Assembly: GCA_002989075.1 (NCBI GenBank) | Contig: PSQN01000004.1 | Span: 1,922,001 to 1,986,000, forward strand | Reading direction: 5' to 3' | DNA: 64,000 nucleotides | From: Arthonia radiata | Taxonomy: Eukaryota > Ascomycota > Arthoniomycetes > Arthoniales > Arthoniaceae | Shown: piece after piece, positions 1 to 10,850 of the stretch | Layout: every line of letters starts with the position of its first letter | Numbering within the stretch: position 1 is the first letter of the stretch | Program-made: the position numbers and the translations under genes | Notes under the pieces: generated by a model | What the model was told of the DNA's origin: nothing | The model's database searches: none | The model's input: only the letters and a program-made list of their open reading frames with translations

Positions 1-2
1 GG

Positions 3-404
3 TACCTCTACCACCGCTCCAAGAACACCTACGTCCTCCGCCACGCGCTTACAGAGGGGAACCGCATGGGCTGGCGGCTTGCACCCTGGGTGGTGCTCTT
101 CTTCGGGGTGGAGGAGTCGGTGGATACGCTGAGGCTTGGGGAGGGCGGCGGGGATGAAAGGAAGGATTTTCTGAGTACCACGGTCGCAGGCCTGACGGTC
201 GCGGGGGCATTTAGTACGTGGAGAGGTTTGGAGATGGGGATGGCGGCGAGGATGGCGCGGTTGGGGCTGGGCGTGGGCGTGGGCTTTGGGTTGGCGCAGG
301 ATGCGTTGCATCTTTGGAAGGGGCAGCGGTTGGCGTGGGTGGAGTTGGGGAGGAGAATGGTGGGGCTGGGCAGGGCGGAAGGGAGGTTGAGGGAGGGGAC
401 GTGA
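3..404 (+). CDS. Tim17/TIMMDC1-like membrane protein, 3' fragment
   Basis: The reading frame is open from the first bases of the window to a stop at 402-404, so the 5' end lies outside. The 133 visible residues contain a short basic segment (YLYHRSKNTYVLRHALTEGN) and then small-residue-rich hydrophobic stretches (GWRLAPWVVLFFGVEESVD and TVAGLTVAGAFS). The order of a 'GxR' turn, a hydrophobic helix with acidic residues and an A/G-rich helix resembles the Tim17/Tim22/Tim23 superfamily, in particular TIMMDC1-type complex I assembly factors of the mitochondrial inner membrane. The family assignment rests on pattern resemblance only. An unrelated small membrane protein is possible. The C-terminal third is Gly/Leu/Arg-rich and not diagnostic. 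The gene converges on the prenylcysteine oxidase gene. Confidence 0.5.
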   Translation, partial: YLYHRSKNTYVLRHALTEGNRMGWRLAPWVVLFFGVEESVDTLRLGEGGGDERKDFLSTTVAGLTVAGAFSTWRGLEMGMAARMARLGLGVGVGFGLAQDALHLWKGQRLAWVELGRRMVGLGRAEGRLREGT

Positions 405-1232
405 GTGCATGGGGTAGAAGGGAAAGAGAATACAATCGTAAGATTTGACGTCTGGGAATACATTGAAAAAGTCTATGATGATCAGCCGAAAGCACGGCTG
501 TGTACGCGCTGATAAGAACATTACGCGCATTAAAAGCATTGGACAAAGAGCGATTCGTCGTTGAAGGTTAGGAGTTGGAGAGCAAGAAGTGACACAGTCA
601 AACAAACATCAGTCGACTAGAAGGGTCAAATCAGTGATTCAGACGTTCTGTATTCGTCCTTCTGTCAGGATGCTGGCGGCACATAGACAAGATTACGCGG
701 GTGGAGCAAAGCAAGCAAAGACTCGAGCAGTGACAACCGCTCACAAGAAGTCGCGTGCATGCTCAAGCGCCGGCGGATTGCACCTCGAGACACTTTCTAT
801 AAGCACAGGAGCATCGGGTAGGGTGAGATGGGGCGCAGGTATGGGAGAGCTGCTTGAGAGAAACAGTTGACGTTCTGATCATATGGGAGCAGATTGACAT
901 GGCGTCTGTCAAGTGGGATGGCTGAAGCGAGGCAGAGCCGCAGGAGAGTAGTGAGTGATGGACGCTTGCTAGCATATGGCTTCGAGCACAGCGAGGTGGG
1001 ACGACTTTGAAGCAGACTTAGTAAAGATGTAGTCTTGATCTGGCTGAGACGTGCATGTAGTTCAACGCATTCTCGGGTATGTGACCGTCGTTGGTACCTG
1101 TGAAAAGTTGACCGGATGTGGTCGCTGGCATAGCTCTATCTCTATAGTAAGAGCGGTTCAGTGTAGTCGTCTCGGTCGTCATAAGCAGTCGTACCTATTC
1201 GTACACATTACATACTCATACAAATGCAGCCG
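405..1232. other. Convergent intergenic region, no gene seen
   Basis: About 830 bases lie between the stops of two convergent genes. I find only short unsupported ORFs, no tRNA-like B box and no repeat. It presumably holds two 3' untranslated regions. Confidence 0.5.
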
Positions 1233-3062
1233 TTACAGCTCACCCTCCTCACGCGCCTTGTAATCATTTGCTATTCCCTGCTGCTCCTTCTGCCAACCAT
1301 CTGCCTAGGGAGAAAATGTCAGCACAGTTTCTTCCCAAGGTCTTTCAGGTTCCAAACAAAGTGTCTGGAGCCAGCGCCAGCGCGCTAGCTGCCTGACAAA
1401 GGTTGTAAGGCAACAGAAGGGAATGCCTGGATGCTCTAAGACTTACCATCATTTTCGCGACATTCTTACCCATAAGCGCACTCGTCTCCATCGTACTGAT
1501 GAAGCCTTCTATGGCGCCTGTATACCACAAGCCATCACCACCTCCTGTCTTGCCATCAAGTCGCAACGGCTCGAAGGTGTCTCGCGGATATTCGATAGGA
1601 TAGCTGAGCCACTTTTTGCGGTACATCCAGGTGATGTCGCCATCGCTGATGCTGTCGTCGGACTGCAGCTCGAGGTCGAAGAGCCTTGCGAGGAAGGCGT
1701 CAGAAACGGATGTAGGCGTGAATATCTTGTAGAGCAGCTCAGGGTTGCCTGTGGTCGGGTGAGTTACCGCGCGAAGGGTGGAAACAGAGAAGAACTCGGG
1801 TATCTGGTCCTTGCACTCGATGCTACCTGGCGGCTGGGCGCAGTCGGGCATTGTAGTCAAGAAGGTCGTCGGCACCGCGTCAATCTGACTGAGATTGAAG
1901 TAGTCGCGGGATAGTGGTAGAGCTGTCGTGAATAGCGTCACGTGCAGTGTCCTGTACTCATCGTTCCTGGGCATGTGCTTCAGGTCGGCAGCACTCCAGT
2001 CGATGCCAGTCTGATGGAACGGAGTAGCGACCACGACGGCGTCGTAGGCGTTTTTCTCAGGAGAAGACTCCCCTTGCGCTTCGAGAATGTAGCCTTCTGC
2101 GTCTGCATCGTTCTTGCTGACCGATGCAATCTCAGTCTCCAAGCGAAGATTTGCATGCGCTGCTTCCGCCATGCCAGCGAAGATCTGCCAATTGCCACCA
2201 TCGACAGACACAGCTCCATCGGTTGCCATGCTAACCATGCTTTCGACACCGTGGATCTCGTCGAGGTTCGACGCATAGTTGACGCGAGTAGCAGCTTGCA
2301 TGATCTCCCAGGCGAACTTGCCGTCCAATCCGTTCGCTTTCAGGTATTCCCAGCCTGTGGTATTTGTCACCGTGCGCAGCTTTATGGTGGATACAGCTGA
2401 CGTGAGATCATTGAACGGAAACAGCGGCCACTCGTACATCTTGAGGAATTGTTCAACCACGCTGTTGACGAGACTCTGAACACGCAATGGTGCTGTACCG
2501 AAGCGAAATAGCAGCCGCAGCTTGCGCCACCATCCTTCTAACGGATTTGAAGGCGTGCTGATGGAGTGTGTGAGGCGGATGGAGTTGCCATCCCAAATGC
2601 CCAGCAAATTGTCGGGGTCTTCTTCTTCTGTGTCGTCTGTGGACAGATTGAAGGCTTGGACGGCATCTTGAAGGATGTGATTGACCGACACAAATATCGA
2701 GCCGCCAAGTTCCACAGGATAGGCTGAGCTGTCGTATGCGTTGACGGTTGTACTGCGACCGCCGACATAAGAGTTGCGCTCGTAGATGGTGATGTGAAGG
2801 GGGATGTTGGCTTCGTCCGCGTATTGACGGAGATGAAATGCAGTGGATGTGCCTGCTGAGCCGGCGCCTGTTCATGCCATCAGTATATTTGCCTTAGTTG
2901 CCAGCTTTTCATTGCCGCACCTATGATTGCGACTCGCTTCTCGGTATGATCTGTGAGGACAGTCTGCTCTCCTGGGGTCGGAGGGTGAAGCGCAGCGGCG
3001 ACTACGCAAAACCAGACAGCTAAAACGAGGTACAGCGGTGACCGGGCTGAGATTTGCGCCAT
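1233..3062 (-). CDS. Prenylcysteine oxidase (prenylcysteine lyase), three exons
   Basis: This predicted FAD-dependent thioether oxidase releases the isoprenoid aldehyde and cysteine from prenylcysteines left after turnover of prenylated proteins, in the lysosome/vacuole or secretory path. Exons are 2921-3062, 1447-2867 and 1233-1304 (544 aa). The ATG at 3062 starts a hydrophobic signal peptide (about residues 1-24). The first intron (2868-2920) splits the Rossmann motif, and splicing restores VAIIGAGSAG at residues 44-53. The remainder matches the prenylcysteine lyase family (YERNSYVGGRST, PVELGGSIF, a late GLWYTGAIEGFISTMETSA segment). The second intron (1305-1446) is exactly 142 nt and is one of the introner-like elements described separately. 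The last exon adds 23 charged residues ending REEGEL. Without the second splice the frame would run to a stop near 1345. Confidence 0.9.
1305..1446 (-). mobile_element. Introner-like element 1 (142-nt intron of the prenylcysteine oxidase gene)
   Basis: This phase-0 intron starts GTAAGTCTTAGAGCATCCA and ends with TGTGCTGACA followed by a pyrimidine-rich stretch and CCCTAG. It has the same length as the introns at 4445-4586, 37971-38112 and 38722-38863. It shares with them the 5' block (offsets 1-16), CAGCTAGCGCGCTGG (56-70), CTTTGTTTGGAA (86-97) and the branch-site block (121-130). Hand alignment with the 38722-38863 copy gives about 90 identical positions of 142 with no gap. A host function other than splicing is not evident. 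Confidence 0.85.
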
Positions 3063-4283
3063 CGTGTTGCTATGATATGCGGTAGTTGTTGGAATGGTGA
3101 GCTTATGGTGAGGATGCGAAAGGAAACGTGTCGTATACGATGTGGTTCAACTCGGACATCTGGCATGCGCATAACTTGGTAGATGGGCGGCAAACATGAC
3201 TGTAACACTGTGTTGGTCTCCAGACCGGCTGTGAGAGCTTAGCCCACTGGATGGCAGAGGACGACGAAGGTCGAGAGGTGGAAGATGGCAGTACGTACAT
3301 AAGTGCTGCCGTTTCTTGGCGCCTCCAAAAGCTTTGCCACCTGCAGCACGCCTCCCCCTTGAACTTGTGCCTCTTCTCTTTAGTCTTCACCCACTGTTGC
3401 TTTTGCTTCGTGCGATACGGCGGTCGCATGCCATTGGAAGGCTCCTGGCTGGCTGCGACAAATGAATGACAACCACCTCGGTGAGATGTAGAGAAACGGA
3501 GAGTTGCACTGCTCTAGACTCATCCCACGGCCTGTCAGTCGCTGCCACAGCGATGACAGAAGATTACAGCTGGCCCATCCGCGAAGCAACTCATCGTCCG
3601 CAAAATGGCTTTTATTTGCTCTCCGATCATGCGACACAAGACTGCCTTGACGGTGGGACCACTCGCTGGCCGTCGCCACGGCTGCGTCGCTCACAGCTGA
3701 ACATGGCTTACTTCTTGCCAAGTATCACTGCTGTGATCGTAGGCACCAGGTTCGACGCGCCCTTGATCGCAAATACTTCCTAATTGACTTTCCTGCTGTC
3801 TGTGTATCAGCTCTTGATGGATCTACGAATCCGAGGCTCATTGGTGCGCCCCTTGTCCGGTAGACGCGAGGCTGCTATGGCCTGGCGTTTGTTGGCTCTC
3901 GGCACGCAAGACCACTACTCCACCGCGTAAGCTGACAGCCCGCGTCTCGATATGAGCATTACTCGCATCAAACTCTGGCCCGACTGTCGCACACTCGTGC
4001 CAGTAAGCCCGAGTGTCTCGCAGAGCTGATCCCTAACCCGCCGTGCCAAAATTGCGTCTCCGCGATCTACCCGCTCGACTACTAGAATATGACGCCGCAT
4101 CCGGACAATGCGCCCCTCAGACCATCACTCATCAGTGGCGTTAGTGAGTAAGAGGCGGCCCCCATGTGCCATAAAGTATCGGGTGCTTTCCAACTTAATC
4201 TTTGTCCCTTGTCTCTTTCTCCTTTTGCGCGTTATGGACCGTGGGGCAAGGTGAAGTGGCCTGCAATACGTTGACCCTGTAAG
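3063..4283. other. Divergent promoter region, no gene seen
   Basis: About 1.2 kb separates the prenylcysteine oxidase start (-) from the rhodopsin-domain gene start (+). ORFs here are short and have no family resemblance. A CCCTAACCC telobox-like string lies at 4031-4039. A CT-rich run at about 4197-4222 could be a core-promoter pyrimidine tract of the rightward gene. Confidence 0.4.
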
Positions 4284-5582
4284 ATGGTTTACGGTGAGAA
4301 CGACCGTGGTCCCACCCTCAACGCAGTGAGTTGGGGGTTGGCTGCTGTAGCGACAGGTAGGTCAATATCCCAATACACTGCGAGACGTCGATCATAGCAG
4401 TCGATATGCATGCAAGTCATCAAGCTAATAATATGACGCACGCAGTAAGTCTCAGAGCACCCACACATAACGATTTATGGCCGCAAAACTTTCACTGAAC
4501 AGCTAGCGCGCTGAAGTTGTCTCAAAGAACACCGTTTGAGAATTGAACAAACTTCACAAGCGGCTGTGCTGACATCCATTGCTCAGGTCTTCGTTAGTCT
4601 GCGGATTCTGTCTCGTACTGTCCTTTCCAAATTCAACGCCGGCCTGGATGACTTCTTTACACTGTTCGCGCTCGCAGTCATCATCGCGGTGGCCGTGGTG
4701 GCGTCGATAGCCATTGATGCTGGCCTCGGGAGGCACATCACAGACCTCTCCCCTCAAAAGCAGAGTGATGCAGTCTACAAACTCTCCATTCTCAACTCCA
4801 TCGGTGTCTGGACCTATGCGCTTCCCAAACTTGCCATGGTTGCGCTACTGCAGCGCATCTTCAACCTCAACAAGGGCGTGCTCATTTTCTTTTGGACCCT
4901 CTGCGGCATCTGCTTAATTTTGACGATGGCCATCTCCGTCCTCTGGTTCGAGCAGTGTCGGCCTGTTGCGCATCAGTGGAATCCAGTCCAAGTGCCGGGC
5001 ACGTGCTTGCCAAAGCATGTGATTGTTGACCTCGCTTACTTCACATCCGCTTACTCCGCCTTCCTGGATTTGCTCTTTGCACTCTATCCGCAGTATATCA
5101 TCTTCAACCTCAACATGCGCCTATCCAAGAAGATCGCCGTTGGGTCTGCGATCGGTCTGAGTGCCATCGGAACTATTGTGGCGTCCTACAAAATGGCGCT
5201 CTTCCCAACACTAAAGAAAAGCATGGATCCTACGTGGGATCTAGTCCCCTTGCAGCTATGGGGTATCGTGGAAACGGACGTGCTCCTGGTGTCAGCATCG
5301 CTGCCGACCATTGGCCCTCTGATCAGAACGGTAAAGGAGCAAACCAGCAAGCTGTACAAGATGTCGATGACCCGGAGTCGGCGCACGGGTGCGAGCGAAG
5401 AGCCGCAAAGCATGGGGACCAAAGGCACCGAAACTACGCGAGGAGGGGATTTCAAGCCGCTCAGTTCGACAGACGACATTGCGCTCAGAGACGTAACGTG
5501 GCAAGGCAAATCGGATGAGGAGCAGGGTCTGCCGCAGACGAGCTTGCCGAGGCCGATAGGAGGGCCGGCTTATGATTGGTGA
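4284..5582 (+). CDS. Fungal rhodopsin-domain integral membrane protein
   Basis: The predicted seven-helix plasma membrane protein belongs to the fungal 'rhodopsin domain'/Pth11-like family, whose roles are largely unknown (some are surface sensors). Exon 1 is 4284-4356 and exon 2 is 4588-5582 (355 aa). The N-terminus MVYGENDRGPTLNAVSW followed by a helix and FVSLRILSR is the family's opening. A conserved acidic loop (AGLDDFF), a Trp-rich middle and a Cys-containing extracellular loop (EQCRPVAHQW) follow. After the last helix comes a polar cytoplasmic tail of about 80 residues. The intron is a nested stwintron (see the separate entry). The apparent ATG at 4536 lies inside that intron and is not the start. 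A single intron using donor GTAGCG at 4347 would also keep frame but leaves three residues fewer before the conserved LR. Confidence 0.8.
4357..4587 (+). other. Stwintron: intron split at its 3' splice site by an introner
   Basis: The external intron has donor GTAGGT at 4357, branch-like GCTAATAATATGAC near 4424-4437 and the bases CA at 4443-4444. The internal 142-nt intron runs 4445-4586. Removing the internal intron joins CA (4444) to G (4587), recreating a CAG acceptor. The second splice then joins ACAG to TCTTC in frame (Ala-Thr-Val-Phe). Direct splicing from 4357 to the internal acceptor at 4586 would instead run into a TAG within four codons. The spliced protein has 18 residues between RGP and LR, which is the spacing I expect for this family. 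Confidence 0.7.
4445..4586 (+). mobile_element. Introner-like element 2 (internal intron of the stwintron)
   Basis: It is 142 nt, starting GTAAGTCTCAGAGCACCCA and ending GGCTGTGCTGACATCCATTG then CTCAG. It shares CAGCTAGCGCGCTG at offsets 56-69 exactly with the 1305-1446 element and has about 89 identical positions of 142 with it by hand count, with no gap. It lies on the opposite strand of the window from the other three copies. Confidence 0.85.
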
Positions 5583-5749
5583 CGCCGTCATAGTAGATAG
5601 AGGACTAATCGAGCATTACTACCAACTCGAAATATCTGACAAGCGTTGCTACCGATTCGGAACACAAGAGCAGGATTATTGCAAGCCAACTAGAGCACAT
5701 GGACTGACAACAGCTCATAGTAACCCGACTGTCTCAGGCCAGCCCTCAG

Positions 5750-8700
5750 CTACTTCCCCACCTTTGGCAGAGGGCCGTCAAAGTGCAACTTCCACGTCGT
5801 CGGGAACGGGAAGTACTTGCCTTCATCCTCCGTCATGTAGGCGTAAAACCCGTCTTCTCTCGGTACCTTCTTCAGCACACCCTGCGGCCCCGGTGCAGGT
5901 CTCAACCCCTTCAAGCCCGCCACCACCTTCAGCATCGCCGTCAAGCCCACCATGCTCGCCTCCATCCCTAGACACCTATGCGGTCCCACACCATAATGTA
6001 TGTAATTCTCCATCGGACGATCCAAGCGCACCTCCAGCGGATGCGGAAACACCTCCGCATCCTTGTTCGCCTTCACAAACGACACAAACACCTTATCTGC
6101 CTTCCTCACCTCCTTCACCCCGGAGAATCCCGTATCGTCCACCCGCACATCCTCCGTCGCGGCCCGATACGACCCGAACGTCCCATGCAGCCTAATCCCC
6201 TCCATCGCGTACCGCAATATCTTCTCATCCACCTCCTCGCCCTCCTGTTCCGCCAACTTCACAATCTCCGGCCAGTGCTGCTGCCCATCGCCCGCGAGGT
6301 AGAAATCCACAATCTGCGTAATCACCTGCGCCTGATTCGCCACCATCGCCGTCGCCGTCGGAAAAATCTGACTCCACGCGACATCCTGCACGGTTCCCCC
6401 GAACTCCAGCAGTTTCCGCACCATGTGCGCGCCGTAGTCTGCCAACGGGCCATTCTGCTGGTGCAGCTTGTCCGTAATGCCAGCCAGCCAGCCCGTCTTG
6501 CTCACGAAGTTGACGTTAGCTTCGATAAGCGACCCCAGCTGCTGCGCAACGGAGCGGGCGCCGAGCGCGAGGGGAAACGTCTTGACGGGGTCGACGTCGA
6601 AGAAGATGAAGGCGAAGATGAGGGAGAGGACGAGGAAGAGTTCGTGCTCGGTGTAGATGCCGCGGGGTGTGTGCGCTGTTTTGAGCGGGAGGGAGAAGAC
6701 GGAGGCGGCGAAGTGGGTGTGGGCGAGGTTGCCGACGCTGTGGGGGTGTGTCAGTTTGAGATTTTCAGGTGAGGTAGGATGTGGCGGTGGAGAAGGAGGA
6801 GTTAGATGGGTAAGAGTAAGTTGGCAGAAGAGTACTCACTCGCGCGTAAAGTCCACCTGATACACCCCTGCGATCTTGACCGCCTTCTCTGCGACGAGCT
6901 GCTTGGTGATGTGCGTGTAAAAATCGCGGATGTGCCGGTGCCACTGATCTTTGTATAGACTCTGGGCCATCTCCGACCGCTGCTTGCCGTAGAATCGCGT
7001 GTCGCCGCTCAACATGAACTCTCTCCCCCCCTTGCCGAAGACGTACTCTGTCGCGTCGCCCCACGTCACTTTGAACTTCGCTTGATCCTCCAGCACCTGA
7101 CGCACGCCTTTGTAATTCTGCACCATCACCCTTCCGGGCATGCGCTTGGGCCTGTCATACGAGTAGTGCGACTCCCGGCCAAGATGCCGCATGATCTAGA
7201 TATCAATGTCAGCAGAATTGTTTCTCAGAACAAACAGTGACGCTTCAATGAATACATACCTTCCGGTTCTCCTCGGGCACCGTCATGGGCATGTGCGCGT
7301 AGATGCTGTTCGGCTTGAAGTGCTGCGGGAACGCACGAATGAATAACTTGTAGAAGTTGCAGCCCTGCTCGACGTCGAAGTTGTACTGCACCTCCGAGAA
7401 GCCCCAGTTCGTGAGGTTGCGTGGGGTGTAGTCGATGGTGTAGAAGCGGTCGCCTCTGACGAGTGCTACGGCGTCTGACAGGATGGCGCGGGAGATGGTG
7501 TATGTGGGCGAGATACCCACGCCGACGGGGCCGCCTTGCTCTTTGGGTATGGGCTCCTTCGCTTTTTCAGCGATAAGACCGGTGTACAGCTCGATCTTGT
7601 CGGGATGCTCGTATAAATGCTTGAGCTGCTCGAAGACGGTGGGGTCGTCGTTCACGTCTTCAAAGGTCTTGTGCGCTTTCAAGCCGAAGAACTTGCGGAA
7701 CTCGTTGAGCGAGGCGAGGTCCCAGGCGCGGGCTTGTCGCATCCCGAGGATCTCAATCGACTTCATGACCTTAGGGATGTGGTTTGCGCCGAATGCGCCC
7801 GCAACGTCTTCGACGGAATCGCAGATGAGGTCCACAAGCTCGTCGTCGGAGAAATTACCGTTGTCCTCGCGCATCAGACCGTGGAAGTCACGTTCATGCG
7901 GGTCGTCGGGCATCTCTGTCTCCCACTTTGAAAGACCAGCGAGGAGCTCTGGCATCGCCACGTCCTCTGCGGGCTTGCCCCACATCTTTTTGAACAGAGC
8001 CTGGGTCCAGCGATCGTCCTTCTCGCTAATGGCGGAATGCCAACGGTAGACGAGCGCAAATTCGGCGGACACTTGATTGCCCATACCTCGCGGTGTGCCG
8101 TCTTCGTTGAAACAAGTGTCACTCTCTTTGACGCGTGGATCGAGCGTCCAGGTGCTGTTGCTGCGGTTGAGGTTGATGATGGTCCGGACGTAGTCGATAA
8201 GCGTAATGTTCATGTAGAGGCCGGACGTGACCAGTCGGGCGGTCTGGAAGACGTCGTTGTCGTACTTGGCCCAGGCTTGCTTCAGCTGTCCTGGAGGAAG
8301 GTTCGCGTTCGGCTTGTTGAACTTACCTCCCTGGTTGATGATCGCTAAGTTCTTGGCGACGTAGTTGTGGAAGCGATTGAACATGATCAAGATCACCCCA
8401 CACCCAGGTGGGAAGGTCAACAGACGATGCTCACAGAAGCAATCGGGCTTCAGTTTTCCGTCCTCGAAGGTTCTGATTCTGTCTTGGTCTTCTTGCACGT
8501 CGCCATAGAGTGGGGAGAGATCGAGGTATGAACTTGTTTGCGACTTGCTGAAGTCGTCGTGGTCAGTCTGGAACAAGTCATGGATGATTACCGACGCCCA
8601 GTAGAAGATAACACTTGAGTTCTTGTTCGGGTGGGGTCTGAAGCTCTTCCGCTCGAAGATGCTATCGAAGACGAAGCCTGGATCAGGTAGTGCTCCAGGT

Positions 8701-9464
8701 TGAAAAGTCTCAGGCTGTACCGTCCGAGCGTACGGCATGTTGGCCTTGCCGATGTGAGGAAACATTATATTGTTACCAGAGCCATCTGCCTTTCGAAACT
8801 TGAAGTCGTCTCCGAGATAGGACAGTGGTGGATGCTGTAGTGAGTTGTAAAGTTGGTCGACAAAGGTGTTGGTCAGTTCCTTGCGGTGGATTGACTTGTC
8901 CGGAAGATCTGCCACAAGCTGGATGACACGCTCCATCTGCCCAAAGGTCAGTTTTCGGACAACACGTCGGCCAATTTCCATACTTACCAGCATAGTCTTG
9001 TCGTCTATCGGGTCCTTGCCGACCTCAAGCTTCTCCCTGAGCGTCTTCACATCGCCCAAGCCGATGGTGCTGAGTTCCTTGAACAAGCTCGGATGCGGGT
9101 CCTCCTTCTCATACGAGCCATCACCCATATTCTCAGGCATGGGCCGCATCGAGTGTGAGACGAGGTTGCTGAGTGAGTCCAGGGCCTTGGCTATGTCCAC
9201 TCGGCTGTGGCCATGATCAGGCGGATCGGGATAACCAGCGACGGCCTCCGATCCTCCTTTGTCGAACTTCGTAGCATCACCTTGCGCTTCGTCACCACCA
9301 CCGCTCTTGGTGTAGCCATTGTTCAGAGGCCAGCTGTCACCGCCGGTCTTGCCATTAGTCATAGACATACCGTTAGCCATGGACTTGCGTTTGGCTTTCT
9401 TGTCTTCCCCATTCTTGTCCTTGTTGCGGACCGCTTGCGAGAAGCGCCTAAAGATGGCCGACAT
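5750..9464 (-). CDS. ppoA: Psi-producing oxygenase (linoleate diol synthase), dioxygenase-P450 fusion
   Basis: This predicted bifunctional enzyme oxygenates linoleic/oleic acid at C8 in an N-terminal haem dioxygenase domain and isomerises the hydroperoxide to a diol in a C-terminal P450 domain. Such oxylipins (psi factors) balance sexual and asexual sporulation in Aspergillus. Exons are 7260-9464, 6840-7195 and 5750-6737 (1182 aa). The dioxygenase shows the distal His in FQTDHDD (residue 302) and the catalytic Tyr/proximal His motif YRWH (473-476). The P450 half has EGIR, an ANQAQ motif typical of diol-synthase isomerase activity, and the haem-thiolate loop GVGPHRCLG with Cys about 1109. Keeping that Cys argues for a PpoA/LDS type over the PpoC/10-DOX type, whose P450 lacks the Cys. 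Introns are 7196-7259 and 6738-6839. Whether it makes 5,8- or 7,8-diols cannot be read from motifs alone. Confidence 0.9.
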
Positions 9465-10850
9465 GCTGAGCCTCTACACGCGTATGATGACAAGTATTCT
9501 GTCAGACAGTACGAAAGACCGAATCGAAAGACAAAGAATCAGTACGCTCCTTTCTAGAGGCATTTCGCTTTTCACATGACAGGATCATTGCAGATCCATG
9601 CAACGGATCAGCAAATAGTCCAGTGACCCCTCTTCCACGCTTGGCTTTCCGACGAAATAGCAAAACGCGTGGTGTGGACGATAGCTTTGCTCCACAGGCC
9701 GTTGGAGCTACACGTAGTCCAACGCCCGGAAAGATATGGCGAGCGAGCATGCACGAAGAGTCTCAAGGCTGCAAAGCCAACCATCATGTTGCGATTGCCG
9801 CTGCATGCCATTCTCGGAGGGCTGGCAGGCATGATCCGTTTGCTGCTCAGCTGGTCCTTCCCTCAAACTCCACTTCATTACAAATCCTGTTCGAGTGACT
9901 TGCCCCAGCAAGCGAGAGTGTGAGCAATGAACTTTCACCATTTACTTACCCACAGCTGTCTACCCAAAGCTGTCGTTAACCGTCTCACCCCACTGTACGT
10001 ACCGCGGATAGCTTTACCCGTCCTTCGCCTGGTTCTTTCCACGTGTACGTGTGCGGTGATGTACCAGACTTCAAGCGCCGATGTTGCGTCGGCTGGGTGT
10101 TGTTCAGTTTTTCTCAACGATCGGGGAAGTATGTCCAAAGATCTGAGCCTTACGAGTTAGTGTAACGGTCGCCTAATTAGTATTTGGGTTACACCAATGG
10201 CAGCGGAACCGTTGTCAGCCCGTCGATCCCCCTGCGCTATACGTGGCAGCGGATAATTCGATCTGGCTGTGTTTGTAATGGTCTGAGCGTTTACCGTCCA
10301 TATTAGGCCTGCAACTCAGCCTCGTCAGGCCTTGAGCTCACGCTGGTTGCTCGTTGAATGCACATCACGAACGGTGTGCTCGTGCAAGCCATTGTCAGGC
10401 TTTCATGAGACTCAACTCCTCACGAAGGTGAGTATGCAAAGAAAGTCCATCTGCACAAGCTGTTCACGTCCATCGTCGATCAAGTTGCTCAACGCATGCC
10501 GGCGGAAGCCTGCGTGAAAGTCTCGCATAGATGCAACGTGCTGTGCGTTTGTAGTCATGCCCCGCTCTTGTCAATGCTGAACGGCAAATTGGTGCGGTTA
10601 GCACATCTCCAAGACGTAGCGGTGGCCAAGCAGTGCAACCGTGGGCAGTCGAAGGTCTGAGAGCCAATGATCCGTTATCAGTGTCTCGCTAACCTCGCTT
10701 GATGCTGCGATCTGAGAGCGAGGGCCCGGGCTGCTTGATCTTATGTCGCAAATTCTCGAAACTCGGGTGTTCTAATGACAGTATGAATTCTACATGACGG
10801 CTCCTCGGCTTTGTTGGGATGCTCGAGAAGGAACCTGCGCCAAGTGAATC
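9465..10850. other. Divergent intergenic region, no gene seen
   Basis: About 1.4 kb lies between the divergent starts of the oxygenase and the DUF2235 gene. Only short ORFs without family features are present. I found no tRNA and no clear repeat. It probably contains both promoters. Confidence 0.45.

Noticed and set aside
4031-4039. CCCTAACCC as telomeric sequence
   Set aside because: It is one and a half repeat units inside an ordinary intergenic region, so it is not a telomere or telomere remnant array.
4536-4590. ATG at 4536 as the start of the rhodopsin-domain gene
   Set aside because: It lies inside the 142-nt introner. The protein family needs the upstream exon at 4284-4356 with DRGP...W for its first helix.
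1233-9464. A secondary-metabolite or oxylipin gene cluster
   Set aside because: The oxygenase, prenylcysteine oxidase and rhodopsin-domain genes have no backbone synthase, transporter or regulator beside them and each is a known stand-alone gene.
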